Assembly (NCBI GenBank): GCA_947258905.1
Contig: CAMYKF010000758.1
Coordinates: 1-7,800, forward strand
Origin: an uncultured Pirellulaceae bacterium
Lineage (GTDB): Bacteria; Planctomycetota; Planctomycetia; Pirellulales; Pirellulaceae
Length of the DNA stretch: 7,800 nucleotides
Reading direction: 5' to 3'
This document shows positions 1-6,998 of this stretch, one piece after another. The notes beneath the pieces are model-generated. The model ran no database searches. It was not told the origin of the DNA and saw nothing but the letters and a program-made list of their open reading frames with translations. Both the position numbers and the translations under genes were made by a program. Every line of letters starts with the position of its first letter. Positions within the stretch are counted from its first letter, which is position 1.

Positions 1-498
1 CCCGCTGCCCTGTTCTTCCAACGCGGAATAGCCGAACGTGATTTTGAGGGTACCGGGCTGACATTGTCACTGGCCGGGAACCACCCCATTCAACGTCGCC
101 GTGACTTTACATTTTTCTGGAACCTGCGCGGCAGCACGCTGTGGGGCGACAACAGCTCTCGCGTCGGAACGTTTATTACCGAGAACCATTTTATTGACGA
201 TGACATAACAGAATTCGATATAACAAGCGGTGGCGATTTGGCGGTCACCGATGAAAACCTGTACATCGGCGAAATCCAGCTCGGCTTGCGCTGGTCATGC
301 ATGGTCAAGGGCTTCAATGCCCGGGCCTTCGCCCAGGCGGCGTTCGAGTACCAATACTGGAATGCCAGTGGCGTCAACGCAACTGCCGTGGAAGTTCTCG
401 ATGACATCGGCGACTCGCAACTGAGCAGTGTTGTGACCGCTAGTGAAATCGATGCGAATCTGGCCGGGTTTACTTTGAGTGCCGGATTTGTGAAGTAA
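1..498 (+). CDS. Outer-membrane beta-barrel protein, C-terminal part (5' end outside window)
   Basis: The reading frame is open from the first base and stops at TAA 496-498, giving 165 visible residues. The true start lies upstream; the internal TTG at 64 is not a plausible start because the same pattern continues before it. The visible part shows alternating polar and apolar residues typical of outer-membrane strands: FEGTGLTLSLAG, then FTFFWNLRGSTLWG, then YIGEIQLGLRW, then ARAFAQAAFEYQYW, and a last strand LAGFTLSAGFVK. The order of a 'G-E-I-Q-L-G-L-x-W' strand, an 'A-x-E-x-Q-Y-W' strand and a closing glycine-rich strand matches, from memory, a large planctomycete family of outer-membrane barrels related to Lpg1974-like pore proteins. 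The barrel nature is fairly secure; a pore function is inference. It ends 227 bases from the convergently oriented peptidase gene. The protein ends in F-V-K, not in a terminal aromatic residue. Confidence 0.7.
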   Translation, partial: PAALFFQRGIAERDFEGTGLTLSLAGNHPIQRRRDFTFFWNLRGSTLWGDNSSRVGTFITENHFIDDDITEFDITSGGDLAVTDENLYIGEIQLGLRWSCMVKGFNARAFAQAAFEYQYWNASGVNATAVEVLDDIGDSQLSSVVTASEIDANLAGFTLSAGFVK

Positions 499-507
499 TG
501 GCTCGCG

Positions 508-537
508 GTACGTCCGCCGCAAAACAACGTACGTCCG
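508..537. repeat. Short direct repeat, GTACGTCCG twice
   Basis: GTACGTCCG occurs at 508-516 and again at 529-537, with a period of 21 bases, roughly two helical turns. The second copy lies within the palindrome ACGTACGT (527-534). A repeat on one face of the helix could be a protein-binding site, but its position just after a stop codon in a convergent region makes a promoter role unlikely. It may simply be part of an interspersed repeat. Confidence 0.45.
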
Positions 538-539
538 TC

Positions 540-554
540 TGTCCCCGAGGGACA
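540..554. repeat. Small perfect hairpin TGTCCC-CGA-GGGACA
   Basis: A perfect 6-base inverted repeat with a 3-base loop lies 42 bases after the barrel stop codon. There is no T-run after it. It is compact and could cap or slow 3' decay of the barrel mRNA, or be one arm of a larger repetitive extragenic element together with the flanking direct repeat. Function is not determinable from one copy. Confidence 0.5.
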
Positions 555-565
555 ATCGGTTTGGA

Positions 566-594
566 TGCAGGATGGAATGGCCCCCCGTCCTGCA
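566..594 (+). terminator. Ten-pair hairpin downstream of the barrel gene
   Basis: TGCAGGATGG (566-575) pairs with CCGTCCTGCA (585-594) around a 9-base loop. The only imperfect pair (T573 with G587) is a G-U wobble in RNA from the + strand but an A-C mismatch in RNA from the - strand. The structure therefore favours the barrel gene transcript, whose stop is 67 bases upstream. The downstream sequence is A-rich, not T-rich, so a transcript-stabilising or Rho-assisted 3' end is as likely as intrinsic termination. Confidence 0.4.
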
Positions 595-664
595 CACTGC
601 AGATAGGGAAAAAACACGTCGGCCAAAGAACCTAACCCCATTTGCATGTTTGAACCCACCCGGC

Positions 665-683
665 CCCCCTTTGAAAAAGGGGG
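665..683. repeat. Perfect CCCCCTTT-GAA-AAAGGGGG hairpin
   Basis: An 8-base perfect inverted repeat (665-672 with 676-683) with a 3-base loop. The C5T3/A3G5 layout resembles short palindromic repeats scattered between genes in many bacterial genomes, often near gene ends. Here it lies 43 bases beyond the peptidase stop on the - strand. It may be an interspersed repeat copy, a bidirectional 3'-end structure, or both. The genome copy number, not visible here, would decide. Confidence 0.55.
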
Positions 684-696
684 AGTATTCGGGGGT

Positions 697-718
697 GTGA
701 GCCCGCGGACAGGCTCAC
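697..718 (-). terminator. Hairpin immediately after the peptidase stop codon
   Basis: GTGAGCC (697-703) and GGCTCAC (712-718) form a perfect 7-base stem around an 8-base loop. It begins only 7 bases past the TGA stop (726-728) of the leftward peptidase gene. Position and stem strength suggest it forms the 3' end of that transcript. No U-run follows on the - strand (the next bases are C-rich), so it is either a non-canonical terminator or a stability element acting with the hairpin at 665-683. Confidence 0.45.
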
Positions 719-725
719 CAGCAAA

Positions 726-3700
726 TCAGATGGGCAAAAATTCGTCGAGTACTTCCTTGAGGATCTGGCCTTTCAGATCGGCATCGGACAACGTTGGACC
801 GGAGTCCCTGGAGTCCCGGACCATCTTCTGCAGATAGGGGAACTCCGGCCGGGATTCGAATCCTGATCCAGGAATCGGTGCCGAAAGCTGCGGCAGCGAT
901 GCGCGCCAAGTCAGCGATGAATCACCATCGTTGCCGCTTTGCAGCCGTGGCGAAACAAAACGGGATTCCTTGCCGGCATCGATTGTCCATTTGCGACCGG
1001 CCAGTCCATCATTCGGTCCGGTATCGAGCTGGGGCGATTCGGGCGGCAGGATACTGCGGCCGCCAAACGTGGCTACTTCGCGGATTTCAATGGCAGCAAC
1101 ACGAATCAAGCTGTCGTCACCAAAGTTGCCGTTGAACAACAATGTCATTTGACCATCGCTGACGGTGGTATTGAACGTCCGCACTTCATTGACTTGCGGC
1201 GTGAACTCGTACAGATCGCCTTCCACATTGATGCGCACCGAATCGAATGTAAATACATTGCCAAAATGAATGTCGACATCGTACGTGCCGTCGTCCACAT
1301 CGATCGCGAACGTGGATAAAACGGTGCGGAAGCCGTCACCGGTCAGATCATTACCCCGCGTAAACTCGTAAACGGCAAGATTGCGACGCGAGCCCAGCCA
1401 GCCATAGCCTTCGTTGACATCGTAGGATTCGGTGCCCACACCCAGCCAGTCCACCATCACCGGTGCACTTTCGGGACCAAAGTCGAAGCGGGTTGGACGC
1501 ACAATTTCGCGACCGATGTAATATTCACCCGATTCCTCACTGGCCGAGACCACCAGCTGCCAGGTTCCCGAGATCGTCGCTTCGTGCGAAATGATCTTGA
1601 TACCGGAAGCAACCGAATCGCCGTTGGGATCAAACAACTCCATCCTCAGGTCACTGCCGGCCGGCGTGTCCAGCAGGTTGTCTATCAGACCGGGACCCTT
1701 GCCTGGCAACCATGCCTGGAAATCCAGCTGCTCGCCGATCGTCGCGGTGATTTCATAAGTGTCCGAGTCGACAAACGGAGTGCGAACAACCAGATTGTCG
1801 ACCGGCGTACGCTGGCCACCCAGTCCTGCTGCGACGATGTAGGCTATCTCGGGAATGCCCCAGTCAATAACCACGGTTTCGCTGCCACCAAGTGCAATCG
1901 GGCTGCTGGACGCTTCGACCAGCAGGTTGTCGTCGATATCGTAGGCTCGCAGCACACCTGCGTCGCCATCATCGTCAGACCCGAAGTCGATCGACACATA
2001 GGACTGCAGCACATCAAAGTCGGCGCGGAGTTCCGTGTCGACTTCGCGGAAGCCTCGATCATCCAGTGGCGTTTGACCAAACACATGGTCGCCGGTGGGG
2101 GCATCGTATCCCGCTCTGACGGCGTAAATACTGCCACCGCCCACGTTGTTGGAAAGCGTGACGCCTTCAAATGCATCATCCAGAACCGTACCGGGGTCAA
2201 AGTCATCTGCGTCAACCGTGGTCTGGGCAACTGTGACCACGTATCCCAGAGCGCCATCAAAATCGGTGATGTCCAGCGGATCGCCGTTTTCCAGATCAAA
2301 GGCGGCGCCGCGTGTTACCACCAGATTGTACCGGTCACTCTCACCGGAAACGCGGGCATAGAAGGTACCGGCGAAACCGGGGTTGATGTACTTCTCGACC
2401 GAACTGTGCACAACCGGTCCGGCCACGCCACCAGCCACCAAAGTGCCGCTACTGTTGAACAGGTCGACTTGCAGATCCTCGCCAACGCCAATCACCTGAG
2501 TCGCGGAGACCGATGCGGCCTCGCCAGCTTCCAAAGTGAATGCGTACCAGTCTTCCGGAGCCGAGAGAATCTGGATGGCATCAAAGCCCCGGCCGTCGCC
2601 GCCAGCACGACTGAAATTGTCGTACTGCTGGAACTTGATCTGGACATCAGCACCCAGGGTAATGTTCACGGCATTGGCGGCATCGATCAGGTTAATCTCC
2701 ACCAGTTCCCATTCGCCCACCGCCGGTGTGTTGTCGGTCATCACCGTGTACCACTGGAATCCGTCAACACTGATCGACACCCCGTCACCGACGGAGCTGC
2801 CGAAGAACGTCGGGAAGAGCGAATGATTTTCGTCGCCATAACTGGTGTGCAGGAAGGAGAGTATGGCTGAGGTGGCATCGGTCAAATCGACCGTATAGAT
2901 CGCCTCATTAAGGTTGGGGGTTCCGTTTTCGCTGGTGTCCATCACCAGGGCATAGGTGCCGTCCGGAGAACCCGAGTCATCAACGACCAGCACCTGGCCG
3001 CCGGGGCGCGTCGAACTGCTGGTCCATTCGGGGCCCAGCGAACCGCTTTCAAAGTCATCCTCGTGGAGACTGGACAATCCGATGGCCAGGTCGCCAACGA
3101 CACTCAGTTTGTTGTTCAAACTGGTCGGCACATGTCCCAGCGTCAAGCTGCCAGTATCCAGATCCTGAGCCATGGCCAGTTCGTTGTTTTCGCCCAGATC
3201 CAGAGCTTCTTCTTCCAGCGCCGCATTCAGCAGCAAGTCCATCGTGTACACGCCATCGGTTCCGGAATCACCCGAGATGCGGATGGAATACGTTCCCGCT
3301 TCGACGGCCGTGACGGTCTGCACCAGGGCTGCGCCGCCGGTTCCGGTTGCGTTGGCGATTTCATTACCCAGTGGATCGATGATGCTGATGTTTGGTACCA
3401 GGGTGGTACCGGGTTGAATCGCCAACGAAATGGTGTGGTTTTCGTCCAGCAGCAACTCGAGCGTATCGGCATCGCCGGCGAATTCGATCTGATTGGTTAA
3501 CTCACCGCCGTACACCAGCGAACCCAGGGGATCAAGCGCCGTGGGAGTCATCACCAGCAACGGATCGTAGACACCGACTGCATCCCAGGCGTCAGCCGTC
3601 GCCTGGTGCTCGGCAGAATTGATTCCGTAAAGGTCAATGGCGGCCTGCACCGCACCCTGGCGAGCTTCCTGATAGGTCGAGAAACGTGTCAGGTAGACGG

Positions 3701-5324
3701 ACAGATTGCGATAGGCGATTTGCTGTGCGGTGTTCATGCCGACCGCGGTCACGTCGTAGTCAAAGCCATGGTCGTTGGTGCCGGTCCCGCCATTGACCAT
3801 CAGGTAGAACCAGAAGTTCATCACGCCCGAGTTGATGTGCACGCCGCCATTGTCACCGCTGCCGGTGTACCAGAAATCACCCTGGTAGGTATCGGGGTCG
3901 TTCCTGACGTTTGGATCGGCCATGCTGCGGAAATGGTTGCCGATATCGCCCGACATCAGCCAATCATTACTGCCGCGTGCGTAGTATTCGACTGACTCGC
4001 CAAAGATGTCGGAAAACGATTCATTCAATGCGCCTGACTCATTTTGGTAAATGAGATTGGCGGTGAACTGTGTAACGCCGTGAGCGATTTCATGGCCGAC
4101 AATATCCAGCGGCACCAGCGGGGTGTAGGGATTACCGTTGCCGTCACCGTACGTCATGAACGAACCATTCCAGAATGCGTTGACGTAGTTTTGCCGGTAG
4201 CTGACGTAGGAAATCAGGGTAGCGCCGTTACCGTTGTAGGAATCCCGTCCATGCTCATTGAAAAAGTATTCCCAGGTTTGTTCGGTAGCCCAGTGAGCCT
4301 GCACGCCCGTCGCGTGATCGGGATCGCTGAAGTCTGAAGTCGCGCTGATAAAATCGGTGGCCGCGCTGTAATTCATCCCCTCATTCATGTCGTAGGTTTC
4401 CACACCCGGTACCACGTTACGCAGCCGAAACTCGGTTCCATCATCGAGTACATCGTCGGCAGTGAAGCTGACGTCACCGTCGTAAAGGCTGGTGCCGGTG
4501 GCGGGCACATCCGCGGTATGGATCAGGTCATAGTCAGCGATCACATTACCGTTGAGTGCATCGACAAAGATATCGGTGCGCGAGAGCGGTTCGAGCGCGT
4601 AGACGTCAAACTTCCACGCCAGCGCAACGGCTGTCGTTGCCTCGTCGGATGCTTCCGCCACAACGTAGACCAATTCGCCCTTGGGAATCTGGAAACTGAT
4701 GTCATGGGCATGGCTGTGATCATGAGTAGCTCCCAGATGAACGGTCAGTCCTGTGCAATTGGGACACGTGCAACCGGGACCACAGTCACCATGATCCTCG
4801 TTTTCGTGTGTGTGAAATTCCAGCCCCTCAAAGTTGGTTCCTTCCCAAATGTAGGTGTCGGCATTAATCGATGCGAGAGCGGATTTAAACGCCTCGGATT
4901 CCGATATCGTGGCCCACGAAGCCGAGGCGTCGACATCGATATAGTCGCCACTGACGCTGCTGACCACGCCGTCGCGTTCGTGGATCAGATACATGCCGCC
5001 CACGACCGGCATGCCGTTGAGCATTTGCTGGTAGCGCTGATGCGTGAAGCCAATTTGATCGGTGTGCGAGTTGATCAGCTCAAATGATTCGTTGACTTCC
5101 AGGTCCAGGTAATCACGCAGGTAATCCATGCCCTCGGCCGCTGGCACCTTGTCGGTCACCTGATGCACCAGAGGCATAAAGTCAGGATCAAGTTGTGCTG
5201 TCAGGGAACTGGTCAGGTCGCCGGCCAGCATCTGCCGTGGCTCCAGAGATTCGAAGTCGAGCGCCTTGTCCTTGTTGGAGGAATGTGTGTCGTGACGCTG
5301 CAGATCGAATCTTGACCTAACCAT
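726..5324 (-). CDS. Large secreted M4 (thermolysin-family) zinc metallopeptidase with PPC and carbohydrate-binding-like modules
   Basis: This 1532-residue protein is an extracellular, zinc-dependent endopeptidase of the thermolysin family. The N-terminus carries the planctomycete LEPR motif (residues 24-36) and no obvious hydrophobic signal peptide. An FTP-like propeptide covers about 75-135 and a PepSY-like one about 145-270, the latter interrupted by a Cys/His-rich stretch (171-208). The catalytic domain spans about 280-590. HEIAH (H411, E412, H415) and E435 supply the zinc ligands and general base. Y426, R466 and H496 match thermolysin Y157, R203 and H231; N382, A383, D439 and D491 also match. 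D407, E446 and D454 match thermolysin calcium-site residues. Downstream lie a PPC domain (about 605-700), two further PPC-like domains each interrupted by an inserted module (about 715-1005 and 1010-1272), and a malectin-like or pectinase-associated carbohydrate-binding-like module (about 1278-1418). The tail (1420-1532) is unrecognised. ATG 5322-5324 is preceded by GGGGGA, a weak ribosome site. All catalytic residues are present, so activity is expected; the substrate is unknown, with algal or particle-bound protein an inference from the sugar-binding-like modules. Confidence 0.93.
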   Translation of the reverse strand: MVRSRFDLQRHDTHSSNKDKALDFESLEPRQMLAGDLTSSLTAQLDPDFMPLVHQVTDKVPAAEGMDYLRDYLDLEVNESFELINSHTDQIGFTHQRYQQMLNGMPVVGGMYLIHERDGVVSSVSGDYIDVDASASWATISESEAFKSALASINADTYIWEGTNFEGLEFHTHENEDHGDCGPGCTCPNCTGLTVHLGATHDHSHAHDISFQIPKGELVYVVAEASDEATTAVALAWKFDVYALEPLSRTDIFVDALNGNVIADYDLIHTADVPATGTSLYDGDVSFTADDVLDDGTEFRLRNVVPGVETYDMNEGMNYSAATDFISATSDFSDPDHATGVQAHWATEQTWEYFFNEHGRDSYNGNGATLISYVSYRQNYVNAFWNGSFMTYGDGNGNPYTPLVPLDIVGHEIAHGVTQFTANLIYQNESGALNESFSDIFGESVEYYARGSNDWLMSGDIGNHFRSMADPNVRNDPDTYQGDFWYTGSGDNGGVHINSGVMNFWFYLMVNGGTGTNDHGFDYDVTAVGMNTAQQIAYRNLSVYLTRFSTYQEARQGAVQAAIDLYGINSAEHQATADAWDAVGVYDPLLVMTPTALDPLGSLVYGGELTNQIEFAGDADTLELLLDENHTISLAIQPGTTLVPNISIIDPLGNEIANATGTGGAALVQTVTAVEAGTYSIRISGDSGTDGVYTMDLLLNAALEEEALDLGENNELAMAQDLDTGSLTLGHVPTSLNNKLSVVGDLAIGLSSLHEDDFESGSLGPEWTSSSTRPGGQVLVVDDSGSPDGTYALVMDTSENGTPNLNEAIYTVDLTDATSAILSFLHTSYGDENHSLFPTFFGSSVGDGVSISVDGFQWYTVMTDNTPAVGEWELVEINLIDAANAVNITLGADVQIKFQQYDNFSRAGGDGRGFDAIQILSAPEDWYAFTLEAGEAASVSATQVIGVGEDLQVDLFNSSGTLVAGGVAGPVVHSSVEKYINPGFAGTFYARVSGESDRYNLVVTRGAAFDLENGDPLDITDFDGALGYVVTVAQTTVDADDFDPGTVLDDAFEGVTLSNNVGGGSIYAVRAGYDAPTGDHVFGQTPLDDRGFREVDTELRADFDVLQSYVSIDFGSDDDGDAGVLRAYDIDDNLLVEASSSPIALGGSETVVIDWGIPEIAYIVAAGLGGQRTPVDNLVVRTPFVDSDTYEITATIGEQLDFQAWLPGKGPGLIDNLLDTPAGSDLRMELFDPNGDSVASGIKIISHEATISGTWQLVVSASEESGEYYIGREIVRPTRFDFGPESAPVMVDWLGVGTESYDVNEGYGWLGSRRNLAVYEFTRGNDLTGDGFRTVLSTFAIDVDDGTYDVDIHFGNVFTFDSVRINVEGDLYEFTPQVNEVRTFNTTVSDGQMTLLFNGNFGDDSLIRVAAIEIREVATFGGRSILPPESPQLDTGPNDGLAGRKWTIDAGKESRFVSPRLQSGNDGDSSLTWRASLPQLSAPIPGSGFESRPEFPYLQKMVRDSRDSGPTLSDADLKGQILKEVLDEFLPI

Positions 5325-5575
5325 GGGGTCCCCCGAATTGGAGTCGAAGAAAGCGTAATGAGAAAAGAGATATCCACACGAAAAGTCTGGCCCTTATGGT
5401 AGCCTTAAACACCCAAATTTTCATCCCGTGAATCGGTTACAAGGCCGTGGAACCAGCGAAAATCGGCTCAGCTGGCGGGTGACTCCGCTGCCACCAAATG
5501 GCGGTGCGGTTTTCTGCGGCCTCGGTTCGGCTATGGGACAAACGCTCCGAGTCGCAAAAACGGTCAGTCTGAAGT
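5325..5575. promoter_or_regulatory. Divergent intergenic region between peptidase (-) and glycosylase (+)
   Basis: This 251-base gap lies between two divergent starts, so it should contain promoters for both genes. I could not find a convincing -35/-10 pair for either direction. A perfect palindrome GGGGTCCCC (5325-5333) touches the peptidase start codon and includes its weak ribosome site. CCAGC (5453-5457) and GCTGG (5471-5475) form a small inverted repeat. CCGC (5485-5488) pairs with GCGG (5506-5509) around an inner GCCA/TGGC stem, followed by TTTTC, giving a weak terminator-like shape pointing at the glycosylase. No small ORF here looks real. Confidence 0.4.
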
Positions 5576-6220
5576 GTGAAAACGTTCAAAAAACAACGGG
5601 ATTTGGACCGCATCGCGCAGCAATTGGCTGCAGATGACCCGTTGTTACGCCGCATCTACAACCGCCTCGGTGCTCCGCCCCTGTGGAACCGGTCGCCCGG
5701 CCTGGCGACTTTGTTGCGAATCGTGCTGGAACAACAGGTCTCGCTGGCCTCCGGCAAGGCGGCGTGGAACAAGCTGGTCGAGGCATGCGGTGGTCGCGTC
5801 AGCGCCGCACGCATCGTCGAACTTGGTGAGCAGCCGTTGCGATCGACGGCACGCCTGACGCGACAAAAGGCCGCATATGTTTACGGGATATCTCTGGCCA
5901 ATCGCCGCAGGCAACTGAATTTTCGCGCGCTGGAATCCCTGCCGGATGATGAAGCTTTCCATCAACTGACTTCGATTAGGGGTATTGGTCCGTGGACCGC
6001 CAATATCTACCTGATGATGGGTCTGGGTCGCGCTGACATTTTGCCGCTGGGCGATCTGGCGTTGGAGATTGAATTGGGTCGTTTGTGCCAACTTGGCGAG
6101 AGGCCGGACCGTGACTGGATCGTTCGACGTGCCCGCCGCTGGCAACCCTACCGCGCCGCCGCCACCCGCATGTTGTGGCATCACTATCTGGATCGCCTTG
6201 GCCGACATCACGAAATTTGA
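5576..6220 (+). CDS. HhH-GPD DNA glycosylase, AlkA-like (DNA-3-methyladenine glycosylase II type)
   Basis: A 214-residue base-excision repair enzyme that would flip out and remove alkylated bases such as 3-methyladenine from DNA. The helix-hairpin-helix is LTSIRGIGPWTA (131-142), followed by the GPD loop ILPLGDLAL with the predicted catalytic aspartate D160, equivalent to AlkA D238. W140 matches AlkA W218. The motif LEQQVSLASGKAAW (51-64) and the closing WQPYRAAATRMLWHHY (189-204) are also family features. There is no Cys-rich Fe-S cluster as in MutY or Nth. It is shorter than E. coli AlkA (282 residues) and lacks the N-terminal beta domain, so it resembles the short glycosylases common outside enterobacteria. 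The start is GTG 5576: an in-frame TGA at 5570-5572 rules out anything upstream, and the next alternative is TTG 5603. No ribosome site is visible. A sigma factor gene follows 103 bases downstream on the same strand. No adaptive-response (Ada-type) regulator is seen. The exact substrate range is inferred. Confidence 0.88.
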   Translation: MKTFKKQRDLDRIAQQLAADDPLLRRIYNRLGAPPLWNRSPGLATLLRIVLEQQVSLASGKAAWNKLVEACGGRVSAARIVELGEQPLRSTARLTRQKAAYVYGISLANRRRQLNFRALESLPDDEAFHQLTSIRGIGPWTANIYLMMGLGRADILPLGDLALEIELGRLCQLGERPDRDWIVRRARRWQPYRAAATRMLWHHYLDRLGRHHEI

Positions 6221-6323
6221 ATCCGCATCACGCAGGACGATTCTCTCGCGATCATTTGAAGTTTGGCCTTCGGGGTGTCACAATTGAGCGTCGCCCCCAG
6301 TCCTGCTGACCCGAATTCCGCGC

Positions 6324-6977
6324 ATGAACGATTCCGAGCAACCCGAACCGGACGTTGCGCTGGATTACGATTCCATCAGCGTGCTGATTCCCCGTTCCCG
6401 CGACGGCGATGCCGCGGCGCAGCAGGAGTTGCTGGTGCAAATGCAGGAGTATCTGAACCTGATGGCCAACCAGCATATGGATCCCGCACTGCAACGCAAA
6501 GTCGGTCCCTCCGACGTGGTGCAACAGACGTTGACTCAGGTGATTCAGCACTTTGACGAATTCCGTGGTGGCACGGCGGCTGAGTTTCGTGGCTGGCTGA
6601 AAGCCATTGTCGTGAATGAGATGCATCGCATTCGCCGCACCTATCGCACCGGCAAACGCAACATCGGGCGGGAACAACCGCTGGACCCCCCGGTATCCGG
6701 TGTCACTAACCCATACGCGCCGGCCGATGGCCATCCGACTCCATCCAGCGAAGCCATCACGGCCGAGCAAATCGCAAATTTTCACCAGATTCTGGAGCAG
6801 TTGCCCGACGATTACGCGGACGTGATTCGCTTACGCAGCATCGAACGGCTGTCGTTTCGCGAAATCGCCGAATCCATGGACCGCTCGCATGACTCGGTAA
6901 CCAAGCTGTGGTACCGGGCGGTGCTTAAGTTTGAGGAATTGCTTAAGGCCAGTGGCGGATTTACCAGCCAGGGGTAA
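6324..6977 (+). CDS. ECF-like RNA polymerase sigma-70 family factor, planctomycete type
   Basis: A 217-residue sigma factor with regions 2 and 4 only, expected to direct core RNA polymerase to a set of alternative promoters. Region 2 covers about 25-110; QRKVGPSDVVQQTL (57-70) and the stretch from F80 through WLKAIVVNE (91-99) to the R-rich segment at 102-112 are typical of the planctomycete-expanded ECF group. A Pro-rich linker (about 118-145) leads to region 4 (about 153-207). There LEQLPDDYADVIRLR (158-171) precedes the helix-turn-helix LSFREIAESMDRSHDSVTKLWYRA (176-199), which would read the -35 element. The ATG at 6324 fits the family's start; no strong ribosome site precedes it. No anti-sigma factor, zinc-binding regulator or kinase is adjacent, and there is no extra C-terminal domain, so how it is controlled is unclear. 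It may share a transcript with the upstream glycosylase, or have a promoter in 6221-6323, where I recognise none. Confidence 0.9.
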   Translation: MNDSEQPEPDVALDYDSISVLIPRSRDGDAAAQQELLVQMQEYLNLMANQHMDPALQRKVGPSDVVQQTLTQVIQHFDEFRGGTAAEFRGWLKAIVVNEMHRIRRTYRTGKRNIGREQPLDPPVSGVTNPYAPADGHPTPSSEAITAEQIANFHQILEQLPDDYADVIRLRSIERLSFREIAESMDRSHDSVTKLWYRAVLKFEELLKASGGFTSQG

Positions 6978-6998
6978 CCACGAGCGAGACCCTGCGTG

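Larger units (their letters stand above)
499..725. other. Convergent intergenic spacer rich in hairpins
   Basis: This 227-base gap lies between the 3' end of the barrel gene (+) and the 3' end of the peptidase gene (-). No protein with recognisable features is encoded. It holds a 9-base direct repeat and four independent inverted repeats (540-554, 566-594, 665-683, 697-718), listed separately. Such a region most simply serves 3'-end formation and transcript protection for both converging transcripts. None of the stems is followed by a clear T-run in either direction, so classical intrinsic termination is not obvious. Confidence 0.7.

Noticed and set aside
90..659. A 189-codon - strand open frame across the barrel gene and spacer
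   Set aside because: The + strand frame shows clear beta-barrel strand patterns; the antisense translation has no recognisable features and runs through the hairpins.
801..819. Tandem GGAGTCCC repeat in the peptidase C-terminus
   Set aside because: Only two short units, encoding Arg-Asp-Ser twice in a low-complexity tail; no sign of a larger repeat array.
597..839. CTGCAGATAGGG occurs at 597-608 in the spacer and at 828-839 in the peptidase gene, suggesting duplication of the gene end
   Set aside because: A 12-base match is expected about once or twice by chance in a window of this size, and the flanks do not match.
1584..2870. A 428-codon open frame on the + strand opposite the peptidase gene, plus others at 939-1319, 3063-3500, 3606-3995, 4044-4337 and 4518-5087
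   Set aside because: All are in the same phase, codon-for-codon opposite the peptidase frame. A stop there needs TTA, CTA or TCA in the peptidase gene, which are rare codons in this gene. The translations have no family features, while the opposite strand has a full M4 catalytic site.
4365..4400. The peptidase stretch ETYDMNEG (residues 309-316) resembles ESYDVNEG (1299-1306) in the carbohydrate-binding-like module
   Set aside because: The match is short, the surrounding folds differ, and no extended similarity supports a duplication.
5428..5637. A 69-codon + strand ORF in the divergent spacer
   Set aside because: It overlaps the glycosylase start in another frame, has no features, and crosses the likely promoter region.
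5645..6211. A 188-codon - strand open frame opposite the glycosylase
   Set aside because: The sense frame carries the HhH-GPD motif and catalytic Asp; the antisense frame is a composition shadow.
6252..6785. A 177-codon - strand open frame opposite the sigma factor
   Set aside because: The sense frame has sigma regions 2 and 4; the antisense translation is His/Gln-rich without motifs.
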